From Sandaracinobacteroides saxicola (GTDB lineage: Bacteria > Pseudomonadota > Alphaproteobacteria > Sphingomonadales > Sphingomonadaceae), in NCBI RefSeq assembly GCF_014117445.1, contig NZ_CP059851.1, positions 496,001 through 560,000 on the forward strand: a DNA stretch of 64,000 nt, given 5' to 3'. Below the pieces are notes generated by a model. It searched no databases. It saw only the letters and a list, made by a program, of their open reading frames with translations, and had not been told where the DNA came from. Positions within the stretch are counted from its first letter, which is position 1; each line of letters starts with the position of its first letter. Position numbers and translations under genes: made by a program. This document shows positions 21,535 to 30,023 of the stretch, piece by piece.

Positions 21535-21587
21535 GGTGTCATGAGGAGAGCGGATATGGTATCTGCCCGGCGGACAGGGAGGCGGCG

Positions 21588-22928
21588 ATGGAACGGAAGG
21601 CCGCTTCGGGCGCGCCGGCGGGCGCCCTGATCGCGCCGCACGACGGGCCATTGGCGTGGTTCGGGGTGGGGGTGGTGATCGAGGGCTGGACGCGGGACGG
21701 GTTCCGCTGGCCGGCGCATCCGCGGGTATCGGACTGGCGCTATGTCGCGCGGGCCGGGCAACTGCCGCCGGAAGGCGACTGGTCGACCTGGCTGGTGATG
21801 GCGGGGCGCGGGTTCGGCAAGACGCGGACCGGTGCCGAATGGGTGCAGAGCGTGGCGATCGCGCATCCGGGGAGCCGGATCGCGATGATCGGGGCGACGG
21901 CGGCGGATGTGAAGGCGGTGATGGTGTTCGGCGAGGCCGGGCTGATGGCGGTGGCGCCGCCGGCGGGACGGCCGAAGTGGAAGAGCGACGATGCGCGGCT
22001 GGAATGGCCGGGCGGGTCGGTGGCGGAGACGTTCGGGGCGGTCAATCCCGAGATGGTGCGGGGCCATGCGTTCGATTTCGCCTGGTGCGACGAGCTGGCG
22101 CATTGGCGCCACCCGGAGGCGGTGTGGGCGAATTTGAAGCTGGCGCTGCGGCGGGGGAACCGGCCGCGGGTGCTGGTCTCGACGACGCCGAAGCCGATGG
22201 GGTTGTTGCGGGCGCTGCTGAAGGATGACCGGATAGCGGTGTCGCGTGGGGGTACGCGGGAGAATGTGGCGAACCTGCCGGCGGCCTATCTGGAGGAGGT
22301 TTATGCGGCCTTCGATGGCCGGGAGATCGGGCGGCAGGAGCTGGATGGCGAGCTGCTGAGCCAGGTGCCGGGGGCGCTGTGGTCCCTGGACATGATCGCC
22401 GCGGGGCGGAAGCCGATGGACGTGGCGGCGAAGCGGGTGCTGGTGGGGGTGGACCCGCCGGCGACCGACGGCACCTGCGGCATCGTGGTGGTGGCGCTGG
22501 GCGCGGACGACGAGGCCTATGTGCTGGCGGATTGCAGCATTGCGGACGTGATGCCCACGGGCTGGGGCCGGGCGGTGCTGGCGGCGGTGGCGGACTATCG
22601 CGCCGACGCGGTGGTGATCGAGACCAACATGGGGGGGCGGATGGTGGCGGATGTGCTGCGGCAGATGGATGCGGGCGTGAAGGTGATCGAGGTGCGGGCG
22701 GCGGCGGGCAAGGTGGCGCGGGCGGAACCGCTGGAGGTGCCATACCGCGCGGGCCGGGTGCATCACACGCGGATTTTCGAGGCGCTGGAGGCCGAGATGT
22801 GCGGGATGGTGGTGGGCGGCGGCTATGCCGGGCCTGGCCGCTCGCCGGACCGGGCGGATGCGCTGGTGTGGGGGCTGACGGAATTGTTGCGGCTGGAGGT
22901 GAAGGGGCCGCGGGTGGTGGGTCTGTGA
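21588..22928 (+). CDS. Terminase large subunit (GTA/phage DNA-packaging motor)
   Basis: 446 residues. The N-terminal ATPase has Walker A GRGFGKTRTG (residues 73-82) and Walker B/DE FDFAWCDELAHW. The C-terminal RNase H-like nuclease starts at VGVDPPATDG, with VVIETNMGG and the last acidic motif DRADALVWGLTEL. All catalytic acids appear present. It pumps DNA into the prohead and cuts it. First gene of the cluster, 54 bases past the predicted -10. No small terminase is visible upstream. In RcGTA the large subunit (g2) packages host DNA. Confidence 0.93.
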   Translation: MERKAASGAPAGALIAPHDGPLAWFGVGVVIEGWTRDGFRWPAHPRVSDWRYVARAGQLPPEGDWSTWLVMAGRGFGKTRTGAEWVQSVAIAHPGSRIAMIGATAADVKAVMVFGEAGLMAVAPPAGRPKWKSDDARLEWPGGSVAETFGAVNPEMVRGHAFDFAWCDELAHWRHPEAVWANLKLALRRGNRPRVLVSTTPKPMGLLRALLKDDRIAVSRGGTRENVANLPAAYLEEVYAAFDGREIGRQELDGELLSQVPGALWSLDMIAAGRKPMDVAAKRVLVGVDPPATDGTCGIVVVALGADDEAYVLADCSIADVMPTGWGRAVLAAVADYRADAVVIETNMGGRMVADVLRQMDAGVKVIEVRAAAGKVARAEPLEVPYRAGRVHHTRIFEALEAEMCGMVVGGGYAGPGRSPDRADALVWGLTELLRLEVKGPRVVGL

Positions 22929-23324
22929 GGCGGGCTGGCCCCCTCCGCTCGCTGGCGCGAGTCGCACCGCCCTTGCCGGGGGAGAGGTTGAGGCGGCCGC
23001 GGACGGGATGGACGGGCTGGCCCCCTCCGTCATCGGCCTTTGGCCGCTGACACCTCCCCCGCAATCCACCCCACGAACAAGTTCGCGGGGGCCCCAGGGG
23101 CGGGGGAGGGGCTTGAGGGCTTTTGGCGGGTGATGGGGCACGGTGCGGCACCGCCCCCACCCTGACCCTCCCCACTCTACGCTTCGCGTGGGGGGAGGGG
23201 AGGCACCCACCCCCGCTCGCTTCGCGAGTCGCCGCTGACGCTTTGCGTCGTCTGCGACTCCCCGCTGTCTGCTTCGCAGCGCGGGAGGGGTGTGGCGGAC
23301 GGTATCTGATGAGGGAGAATGGCG
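22929..23324. repeat. Intergenic region filled with dispersed GC-rich repeats
   Basis: About 395 bases without a gene between terminase and the next GTA gene. It contains GGCCCCCTCCGCTCGCTGGC/GCGAGTCGCACC (22936-22988), a second block CCCCCTCC...GGGGGAGGGG (23020-23111), and a third composite block (23170-23292) with CACCCCCGCTCGCTTCGCG, AGTCGCCGCTGACGCTTTGC and GCGCGGGAGGGG. Such repeats inside a packaging operon are unexpected. A GAGGGAG ribosome site at the end serves the next gene. Confidence 0.75.
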
Positions 23325-23525
23325 ATGAAGAAGATTTGGGCGTGGTTGCGGGCGCGGGCGGTGGAGCCGAGCACGTGGACGGGGGTGGCGGTGATTGCCG
23401 GCAGCCTGGGAGCACATCCGGAACAGGCGCTGACCATTGCGCAGGGCATTGGCCTGGTGGTCGGCGGGACGCTGATTGGGACGCCGCGCGGGGTGTCGCG
23501 CGAGATCATGGGGGGTGACGCCTGA
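23325..23525 (+). CDS. Small membrane protein in the GTA-like cluster
   Basis: 66 residues from the ATG at 23325, with GGGAG seven bases upstream; an ATG two codons earlier is too close to that site. The N-terminus is basic (MKKIWAWLRAR). It is followed by a hydrophobic, glycine-rich stretch (residues 17-58) that could span the membrane once or twice, and ends REIMGGDA. The stop overlaps the portal start (TGATG), so the two are translationally coupled. No family recognised. A holin-like role is possible from size and hydrophobicity, but that is inference. Confidence 0.7.
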   Translation: MKKIWAWLRARAVEPSTWTGVAVIAGSLGAHPEQALTIAQGIGLVVGGTLIGTPRGVSREIMGGDA

Positions 23526-24625
23526 TGCGCTGGCCGTTTTTCCGGAAGGCGGCGGCGCCGGCGGCTCCGCTGCGGCGCTGGGCGCTGCCGGGGGGCGGCG
23601 GGGAAGTGCCGCAGGGCTATGAGGCGCAGCTGCGCGCCGGCTATGGGCGCAATGCCATCGCCCAGCGGGCGGTGCGGATGGTGGCGGAGGCGGCGGCGAG
23701 CGCGCCGCTGATGGTGGACGGGGTCGACCATCCATGCATCGCGCTGGTGGCGGGGGAGCTGGTGGAGACGCTGGCGACGCAGCTGCTGCTGCACGGCAAT
23801 GCGTTCGTGGAAACGGGGCTGAATCATGCCGGCATGCCGGCGGCGCTGTGGGCGCTGCGGCCGGAGCGGATGACGCTGGAGACGGATGTTGCGGGCTGGC
23901 CGAAGACCTGGCTGTATCGGGCGGGGGGCAGCATCGCGCGCTATGCCGCGGAGGGCGACGCCGCGGCGCCGGGGTTGCTGCACCTGAAGATGGTGAATCC
24001 GCTGGATGACCATTTCGGCATGGGCTGCCTGGGGGCGGCGAGCGATGCGGTGGCGCTGCTCAATCGCGCGGCGGCGTGGAATGCGGCGCTGCTGGACAAC
24101 GCGGCGCGGCCGAGCGGCGCGCTGCTGCTGGACGGCAAGGACGGCTGGCTGTCGCCGGAGCAGGTGGACCGGCTGCGCGACGAGCTGGAGCGGGCGTTCC
24201 AGGGGGCGGCCAATGCCGGGCGGCCGATGCTGCTGGAGGGCGGCCTGCGCTGGCAGGCGATGGCGATGACGCCGGCGGAGATGGATTTTGCTCGGGCGCG
24301 CGAGGCGGCGGCGCGGGAGGTGGCGCTGGCGTTCGGCGTGCCGCCGATGCTGCTGGGGCTGCCCGGTGATGCCACCTATGCCAATTATGCCCAGGCCAAT
24401 GTGGCGCTGTGGCGGCTGACGGTGCTGCCGCTGCTGGGGAAGATCTTGCGGCGGCTGTCGGGGCATCTGGGGCTGTGGTGGCCGGGGGTGCAGTTGTCGG
24501 TGGACCTGGATGCGGTGCCGGCGCTGTGGAGCGACCGGGAGAGCCTGTGGCGGCATGTCGGGGCGGCGGACTTTTTGAGCCGGGACGAGAAGCGCGCCTT
24601 GCTGGGCTGGGGGGCGGAGGCATGA
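23525..24625 (+). CDS. Portal protein, HK97 family
   Basis: 366 residues, matching the HK97-type portal (RcGTA g3) that forms the dodecameric DNA entry ring. Family features: the N-terminal GYGRNAIAQRAVRMVAEAAA helix, LLLHGNAFVE, LHLKMVNPLDDHFGMGCLG, and the C-terminal AFGVPPMLLGLPGDATYANY motif typical of this family. Slightly shorter than RcGTA portal. Coupled at both ends: TGATG with the small membrane protein and ATGA with the protease. Confidence 0.94.
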   Translation: MRWPFFRKAAAPAAPLRRWALPGGGGEVPQGYEAQLRAGYGRNAIAQRAVRMVAEAAASAPLMVDGVDHPCIALVAGELVETLATQLLLHGNAFVETGLNHAGMPAALWALRPERMTLETDVAGWPKTWLYRAGGSIARYAAEGDAAAPGLLHLKMVNPLDDHFGMGCLGAASDAVALLNRAAAWNAALLDNAARPSGALLLDGKDGWLSPEQVDRLRDELERAFQGAANAGRPMLLEGGLRWQAMAMTPAEMDFARAREAAAREVALAFGVPPMLLGLPGDATYANYAQANVALWRLTVLPLLGKILRRLSGHLGLWWPGVQLSVDLDAVPALWSDRESLWRHVGAADFLSRDEKRALLGWGAEA

Positions 24626-25056
24626 GCGCGGTGGTGCGGATCGCGGGCTATGTCAGCCGGTTCGACAGCGTGGATCGGGGCGGCGATGTGGTGCGGCGCG
24701 GGGCGTTCGCCGAGGTGAAGGCCGGCGTGCCCCTGCTGTGGCAGCATGATGTGACGCGGCCGGTGGGGCGGGTGGAGAGCCTTTCCGAGGATGCGCGGGG
24801 GTTGCGGATGGTGGCGGCGGTGGCGGCGGACAGTGCGGGGGGCGCGGAGGCGCTGGCGCTGGTGCGCGGCGGCGCGGTGACGGGCCTGAGTTTCGGTTAT
24901 CGCGTGAAGCGGGCGCGCGGGCTGCCGGGTGGCGGGCGCGAGCTGCTGAAGCTGGAGCTGATCGAATGTTCGATCGTGACGCTGCCCATGCAGGACGCGG
25001 CGCGGATCGGCGCGGTCGAGGGTGTTGACGGGGCAGAGGTGGAGAGACTGGCATGA
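24622..25056 (+). CDS. HK97 family prohead protease
   Basis: 144 residues from the ATG at 24622, which overlaps the portal stop (ATGA). The fold is a herpesvirus/HK97-type serine protease: GYVSRFDSVDRGGDVVRRGAF at the start, the LLWQHD motif with the catalytic His (about residue 42), and GLSFGYRV with the nucleophile Ser (about residue 90). It trims the capsid N-terminal delta domain and scaffold during maturation (RcGTA g4). The stop overlaps the capsid start (ATGA). Confidence 0.92.
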   Translation: MSAVVRIAGYVSRFDSVDRGGDVVRRGAFAEVKAGVPLLWQHDVTRPVGRVESLSEDARGLRMVAAVAADSAGGAEALALVRGGAVTGLSFGYRVKRARGLPGGGRELLKLELIECSIVTLPMQDAARIGAVEGVDGAEVERLA

Positions 25057-26186
25057 GCGACTATGAGGTGAAGGCGGATGCGATTGCGGATGTGGCGTTC
25101 GGCGGCGATGGGCCCGACCATGGCGCGGAGATCGCGACGCTGCGCGGCGAGGTGGCGGCGCTGTCCAAGCGGCTGGTGGAGCGGGGGCGGCCGCTGCTGA
25201 GCGAGGTGAAGGCGGCGAAGGCGGAAGGCGGTTTTGCCGAGCGCTATCTGCGCAAGGGTCTGGAGCCGCTGGTCGAAGTGAAGCGGCTGAGCGGCTCGGC
25301 GGGGTCCGAGGGCGGCGTGGCGGTGCCGGTGGAGATCGACAGCGCGATCGAGGTGGCGCTGCGCGCGGCCTCCCCCCTTCGCCAGATCGCCACGGTGGTG
25401 CGGGTGGGCAGTGCCAATTACCGCAAGCTGGTGGCGAAGGGCGGCTTCGCCAGCGGCTGGGTGAGCCAGACGGGCGCCCGGCCGGAGACGGCGACGCCGG
25501 ATTTCGTGGAGGTGACGCCGCCGGTGGGCGAGCTGTACGCCAATCCGGCGGCGAGCCAGGCGATGCTGGATGACGCGATGTTCGACGTCGAGGGCTGGCT
25601 GGCGAGCGAAGTGGCGGCGGAGTTCGCGCGGGCGGAGGGCATCGCCTTTGTGAATGGCACGGGCATCAACCAGCCGAAGGGGTTTCTGACGGGGCAGACG
25701 AGCGCGGACGGGGATGCCGCGCGGCCCTGGGGCACGGTGCAGCATGTGGCGAGCGGGCTGGCGGGCAATTTCGCGCCCGGCACCGGACCCGACAAGCTGA
25801 TCGATGCGGTGCATGCGCTGAAGCCCGGCTACCGGCAGGGGGCGTGCTGGGTGATGAACAGCAACACGCTGGCGCGGTTGCGGAAATTCAAGGACGGCGA
25901 CGGCGTGTTCGTGTGGCGGCCGGGGATCGGCGAGGGGGTGCCGGCGACGCTGCTGGGCTATCCGGTGGTGGAGGCCGATGCCATGCCGGACGTGGGGCCG
26001 GACAGCCTGAGCATCGCGTTCGGCAATTTCGCCGCCGCCTATGTGATCGCCGACCGGGCGGAGACGGCGGTGCTGCGCGATCCCTATTCCAACAAGCCGT
26101 TCGTGCATTTCTATGCGACGCGGCGGGTGGGCGGCGCGCTGGTGAACAGCGAGGCGGTGAAGCTGATAAAATTTAGCGTCGTTTAA
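25053..26186 (+). CDS. Major capsid protein, HK97 fold
   Basis: 377 residues. The short N-terminal helical part (about 25-65) is the likely delta/scaffold region removed by the protease. The mature protein probably starts near GSAGSEGGVAVPVEI (residue about 84). Later motifs RQIATVVRVGSANYRKL, GELYANPAASQAMLDDA, AFVNGTGINQPKGFLTG, and the C-terminal FGNFAAAYVIADR are characteristic of HK97/GTA g5 capsids. Shell subunit of the particle. Followed by a non-coding gap and the fibre-like module. Confidence 0.95.
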   Translation: MSDYEVKADAIADVAFGGDGPDHGAEIATLRGEVAALSKRLVERGRPLLSEVKAAKAEGGFAERYLRKGLEPLVEVKRLSGSAGSEGGVAVPVEIDSAIEVALRAASPLRQIATVVRVGSANYRKLVAKGGFASGWVSQTGARPETATPDFVEVTPPVGELYANPAASQAMLDDAMFDVEGWLASEVAAEFARAEGIAFVNGTGINQPKGFLTGQTSADGDAARPWGTVQHVASGLAGNFAPGTGPDKLIDAVHALKPGYRQGACWVMNSNTLARLRKFKDGDGVFVWRPGIGEGVPATLLGYPVVEADAMPDVGPDSLSIAFGNFAAAYVIADRAETAVLRDPYSNKPFVHFYATRRVGGALVNSEAVKLIKFSVV

Positions 26187-26419
26187 GCCGGCTGCGCCGG
26201 AGAAGGCGGCGCATTGGCGCCGGCGCCCTTTGGGCTTGCGGCCTTCGGCCGGAGGTTTGAGCGGCAAAGCCGGGTTTTGGGATGAGTTCCGGCGGGCGCT
26301 GAAGGGCGCTCGCTGAGCCGGCGCCCGCGGGGTTGGCCCGTGGCGGGTGAGAGCGGGCCGACCCCATGGCGGGGGCGGGCGCCGGCAGTCTTTTGGCTTT
26401 TTCGGGAGAATGAGCGGCC
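26187..26419. other. Non-coding junction between capsid and fibre-like gene, rich in inverted repeats
   Basis: Contains the perfect 12-base palindrome GGCGCCGGCGCC (26216-26227) and the hairpin CGGCCTTCGGCCG (26239-26251), plus further GC-rich dyads to about 26380. It breaks the run of overlapping genes. It may mark the boundary of inserted DNA or act as an attenuator. No gene seen. Confidence 0.5.
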
Positions 26420-29170
26420 ATGGCGATCGTGTCGGCGACAGTCGAGGGCAATGGCTGGGTGCTGGCCGTGCGCGGGGTGTGGGGAGCCTCTGCCTTCGCG
26501 GATTTCGTGCTGGAGCCGGATGCGGCGGCGCGGGTGGCGGTGAGCGTGACGCAAGCGGCGGGGTTCGACCGGGTGGCCGGCCAGGCGGTGGCGAACAATG
26601 CCCGCGCTCGGGTGGCGATGGTGGCGGTGAAGCCGCTGCGGCGGGCGTTTCCCAACGCGGGGCAACTGGACGAGGTGAACCATGGCGGCGGCGAGCGCAC
26701 CGTGCGGTTGGCGCTGAGCAACCGGGTGCATGGCGGCGAGAGCGTGAGCGTGGCGTTTGCGGCGGGGTGGCGGACGGGCGAGGGCGCGGCGGTGGTGGCC
26801 GCGGTCAATGGCAGCACGCGGACGGCGGCGCTGCCGGTGATGCGCTGGGCGACGCCGGCCTATCAGCGGCAGACGGGGCCGTTCCGTGTCGACCTGCTGG
26901 TGGCGAGCCATTATCCGATAGCGGCCGACGCGGTGGCGGCGGTGCGCTTCCAGGTGACGGACGGCACGACGGTGCTGACGCAATGGGTGACGGCGACGAG
27001 CGTCAGCGGCGATGTTGGCGATGGCCTGCGCTGCTGGGGGGCGGTGATCAACCCCGCGGGGCTGAATGCCGGGGTGGTGACGGTGCACGCGACGGTGTTT
27101 CCGTGGATCGGGGCGAGCCGCTCCACGGGTGCCGCGCAGGGGACGGCGACGAGCGGGTTCGGCACGGCGGCGGTGGTGGGGCTGGGCGTGGCCTGGGACC
27201 CGGCGGGGACGCGGTATCCGGAGGCGCATGTGTTCGTCGATCCGGCGGGCGGCAGCGCGACGGCGAGCGCGGGCATGGTTTATGCGAGCGCGGCGGCGGC
27301 GAAGGCGGGCAGCAAGGCGGCGAGCATCAGCGTGGCGGTGCAGGCGCTGTATCTGGCGAACCGGAGCGCGGCGGCGGCGAACGGGCTCTCTGCCATCACG
27401 CGGATGGCGGACAATGGGGTGATCAGTCTGGCGGCGGGGAACCATGCCGGGCTGGGGAGCCAGAGCGTGACCAGCGGGCTGATGACGGCGGAGTGTGCGC
27501 TGGTGATCCAGGGCGATCCCTCGCTTGCCGATGCGCGGGCGCAGGTGGTGCTGGCGACGGCGGCGGGGGCGCCGGCGATCCGCAGCACGCGGCACCTGCT
27601 GCGCAACCTGACGCTGGAGGTGGGAACCAACACGCTGGCGGCGGCGGCGCAGCGATACTGGCATCTGGACAATGTGACGGTGCGGGGCAAGGCGGGGCAG
27701 GCGACGAACGGGGTCGCGCCGTTCCTGGCGCCCAATGCCGGGGAATGGAACCTGTCCGCGACGCGGACGCGCTGGTGGCAGACGGGCAGCAGCTTTCTGG
27801 GCAGCAACGGGCGCTTCGGCCTGGTGCGCAACTGCGAACATGCGCGGATGGCGGAGGCGCTGTGCCTGGTGGGGAACAGCCAGATCGCCGATGCGAGCGT
27901 GACGGTGGTGGTGAATGCCTGGGGCGGCTGGGGCAACCAGAGCGTGGGCAATGGCGATGCGGCGTCTCAGGCCGATGTGGTGATCTGGGGCAACCGGGCG
28001 ATGGCGCTGACCGGGCGGGCGATCCTGTGGCCGATGTGGGGGGGTGGCAATGCCGCCGATCCGGGGCGCTGCGTGCGCGGGGTGGCGGTGAACAATGTCG
28101 CCGAGCGGGTGAGCACGCTGGGGAGCGGGGAGCCGCTGTGGAGCCTGGGGGAGGATGCCTATGAGATCGGGGTTGACCTGATCGTGGAGGGCAACAGCTT
28201 TGCCGGCGAGCGGTGCAATTTCCACAATGATCCCAACGACACGGTGACCAACCTGGCGCATCTTGGCTGGCGGGTGGCGAACAATGTGTTCGACTGGGCG
28301 GCGACCAAGCATGACGACTTCGTCGACGGCACCCATGGCGCGCGGCCGGCGCTGACGGGGGCGTGGGAGCTGCTCTATGGCGTGGGGTTCGAGGGCAATG
28401 TGCACCTGCTGCGCCATGGCAGCGCGGCGAATTTCGGGTTCGAGAGCGATGGCTTGCGCAGCGCGCGCAACCCGGTGGTGGGGCAGCCGGGCAATGGTTG
28501 GGCGCGGTTCGCCAACGACCGCTGCAAGCTGAGCGGCGGGGCGACGACGGGGGGCGGGGATTACCGGCCGACGGCGGGCGCGCCGATGCTGGCGCGGGCG
28601 ACGCGGGGCCAGCTGGCGGTGGATGCCAGCGGGCGCGAGCGGGCGGCGAGCTGGGCCGCCGGGGCGCTGGAGGCGGATGTGGCGGTGGTGCTGGCGCCGG
28701 CGGGGGCGGTGAGCGCGACGCGGGCCGGCGGCCCGGCGCTGGGCTGGCGCGGGGTGCTGGCGGCAGGCTCGGCGAGGAGCGGCGGACGGGCCGGGGCGGC
28801 GCTGCTGGGCTGGTCGGGCGGGGTGTCGCCGCTGCCGGGGTGGCAGGCGGTGCGCGGGGACGGTGCGGGCCTGGTCTGGGCCGGGGCGCTGCTGGCGCGG
28901 GCTGGCGGGCTGGCGACGGTGTCGGGCGAAGCGGGATTGGCGTGGGCGGGCGTGCTGGCCGGGGAGGCCGCAGCGCAGGCGGGGCGCGGGGATGCGGGCG
29001 CGCTGGCATGGCGGGGGGTGCTGGTGGCGCTGCCGGGGATGATGCGGCTGGTGTCGGCGGAGGCGGGCGTGGCGGCGGTGGCGGGCGGGCCGCTGCGGGC
29101 GGCGGCGCGGCGGCAGCGGCGGGTGACGGGTGACGTGCGCGGGCGGCGCGCGGAGGCGATCGAAATCTGA
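26420..29170 (+). CDS. Large fibre/spike-like protein inserted in the GTA-like cluster
   Basis: 916 residues, no close family recognised. Residues about 1-250 look like stacked beta-sandwich domains. About 270-690 has the Asn/Gly-rich, short-strand look of a right-handed beta-helix (for example LVIQGDPSLADARAQVVLAT, RNLTLEVGTN, WHLDNVTVRG, VEGNSFAGERCNFHND), as in tailspikes and pectate-lyase-like depolymerases. About 771-870 holds five 22-residue repeats each with one Trp, and the basic tail (RRQRRVTGDVRGRR) ends it. Next come a 120-residue protein and a fibre-tail adaptor-like protein, so a particle fibre or head spike is likely. Carbohydrate binding or cleavage is inference. Confidence 0.65.
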   Translation: MAIVSATVEGNGWVLAVRGVWGASAFADFVLEPDAAARVAVSVTQAAGFDRVAGQAVANNARARVAMVAVKPLRRAFPNAGQLDEVNHGGGERTVRLALSNRVHGGESVSVAFAAGWRTGEGAAVVAAVNGSTRTAALPVMRWATPAYQRQTGPFRVDLLVASHYPIAADAVAAVRFQVTDGTTVLTQWVTATSVSGDVGDGLRCWGAVINPAGLNAGVVTVHATVFPWIGASRSTGAAQGTATSGFGTAAVVGLGVAWDPAGTRYPEAHVFVDPAGGSATASAGMVYASAAAAKAGSKAASISVAVQALYLANRSAAAANGLSAITRMADNGVISLAAGNHAGLGSQSVTSGLMTAECALVIQGDPSLADARAQVVLATAAGAPAIRSTRHLLRNLTLEVGTNTLAAAAQRYWHLDNVTVRGKAGQATNGVAPFLAPNAGEWNLSATRTRWWQTGSSFLGSNGRFGLVRNCEHARMAEALCLVGNSQIADASVTVVVNAWGGWGNQSVGNGDAASQADVVIWGNRAMALTGRAILWPMWGGGNAADPGRCVRGVAVNNVAERVSTLGSGEPLWSLGEDAYEIGVDLIVEGNSFAGERCNFHNDPNDTVTNLAHLGWRVANNVFDWAATKHDDFVDGTHGARPALTGAWELLYGVGFEGNVHLLRHGSAANFGFESDGLRSARNPVVGQPGNGWARFANDRCKLSGGATTGGGDYRPTAGAPMLARATRGQLAVDASGRERAASWAAGALEADVAVVLAPAGAVSATRAGGPALGWRGVLAAGSARSGGRAGAALLGWSGGVSPLPGWQAVRGDGAGLVWAGALLARAGGLATVSGEAGLAWAGVLAGEAAAQAGRGDAGALAWRGVLVALPGMMRLVSAEAGVAAVAGGPLRAAARRQRRVTGDVRGRRAEAIEI
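28736..29065 (+). repeat. Five tandem 22-residue Trp repeats in the fibre-like protein
   Basis: Trp residues 776, 798, 820, 842 and 864 are spaced exactly 22 residues apart (66 bases). Each is in a local motif like (A/G)L(A/G)W-x-G-(V/A)-L. A sixth copy has Ala instead of Trp (EAGVAAVAG). The DNA is diverged between copies, so the spacing is held by selection on the protein. Confidence 0.85.
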
Positions 29171-29182
29171 AGGAGAGTGACG

Positions 29183-29545
29183 ATGGGCAAATGGGTGGCG
29201 GATGTGGTGCTGGACGGCGCGTTGAACATCGTGGCGGGGGCGACGCGGATGGTGGCGGTGAATGGCCAGCCGGCGAGCTTTGCCGCGGCCAATGCGGGCA
29301 AGCTGGCGGAGGCGGTGATGGCGCCGGCGGACTTCACGCTGGCGGCCGGCGACGTGTCGGGGCGGAAGGTGACGGTGGCGGCGAAGAACGGGCTGGCGGT
29401 ACTGAGCAATGGCTCGGCGGACCATGTGGCGCTGCTGGATGCGACGCGGCTGCTTTATGTGACGACGTGCCCGGTTCAATCCTTGCCGACGGGGGGGACG
29501 GTGAACTTTGCGGCGTGGGCGGTGGAAATTGGCGCTCCTGTTTGA
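29183..29545 (+). CDS. Small structural protein of the fibre module
   Basis: 120 residues from the ATG at 29183, with AAGGAG seven bases upstream. A compact beta-rich protein without signal peptide or Cys motif apart from one CP near the end. It fits the small proteins often found just before fibre-tail adaptor genes in alphaproteobacterial phages, but I cannot name a family. The stop codon lies in the first bases of the 145-nt palindrome, so translation ends as the hairpin begins. Confidence 0.7.
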   Translation: MGKWVADVVLDGALNIVAGATRMVAVNGQPASFAAANAGKLAEAVMAPADFTLAAGDVSGRKVTVAAKNGLAVLSNGSADHVALLDATRLLYVTTCPVQSLPTGGTVNFAAWAVEIGAPV

Positions 29546-29688
29546 GGCTGCGCGATAAATCGTCCAGGCCGGGGCTGCAAATGGCGATTTGCTGCGCTCC
29601 GATGCTCACGACCATCAAGGTCGCTGCGCTTCGGTGCTCGCAAATCACCATTTTCGCCGACGGCCTGAACAATTTCTCGCACAGCCTC
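29544..29688. repeat. 145-nt imperfect palindrome (long hairpin) inside the GTA-like cluster
   Basis: The outer arms, 29544-29570 and 29662-29688, are reverse complements at 23 of 27 positions. Inner arms share AAATGG-C/T-GATTTGC and its complement. The centre is CGACCATCAAGGTCG (29609-29623), exactly at the midpoint. Between these, two short direct copies (GCGCTCCGATGCTC and GCGCTTCGGTGCTC) flank the centre. It carries no gene and ends 54 bases before the adaptor gene. It could be a mobile miniature element, an RNA hairpin, or a processing/attenuation site. Confidence 0.85.
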
Positions 29689-29741
29689 TCAGCGGAAGAC
29701 TTCGCTGGTCTTGGTTCGGGTGTTGATGACGGAGATGGCCG

Positions 29742-30023
29742 ATGGAGCTGTTCCTGAAGGATCCGGTGGGGAGCCTGGATTATTCGGTGGCCTGGGGTGG
29801 CGAGTGGCTGGCGGGGCGGTCGATTGTGTCGAGCGACTGGTCGGTGCTGCCGGTGGAGGCCGGGGGGATCGTGTGCGGCGCCGCGGCGGTGGCGGATGGC
29901 GTGGCGGCGGTGAGCCTGTCGGGCGGGATCGCGGGGCGGGTCTATCGGGTGAGCAACCAGGTGACGCTGAGCGATGGGGCGCGTGACGCGCGGCTGTTGC
30001 TGGTGCGGGTGGAGGCGCGGTGA
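29742..30023 (+). CDS. Phage fibre-tail adaptor-like protein
   Basis: 93 residues. The pattern KDPVGSLDYSVAW-GEWLAG, then S..WSVLP, then LSGGIAGRVYRVSNQVTLSDG is that of the small Ig-like proteins annotated as phage fibre-tail adaptors. It presumably joins the large fibre-like protein to the particle. GGAG lies seven bases before the ATG. The stop overlaps the next start (TGATG). Its presence argues that the preceding genes are a fibre module and not random cargo. Confidence 0.72.
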   Translation: MELFLKDPVGSLDYSVAWGGEWLAGRSIVSSDWSVLPVEAGGIVCGAAAVADGVAAVSLSGGIAGRVYRVSNQVTLSDGARDARLLLVRVEAR

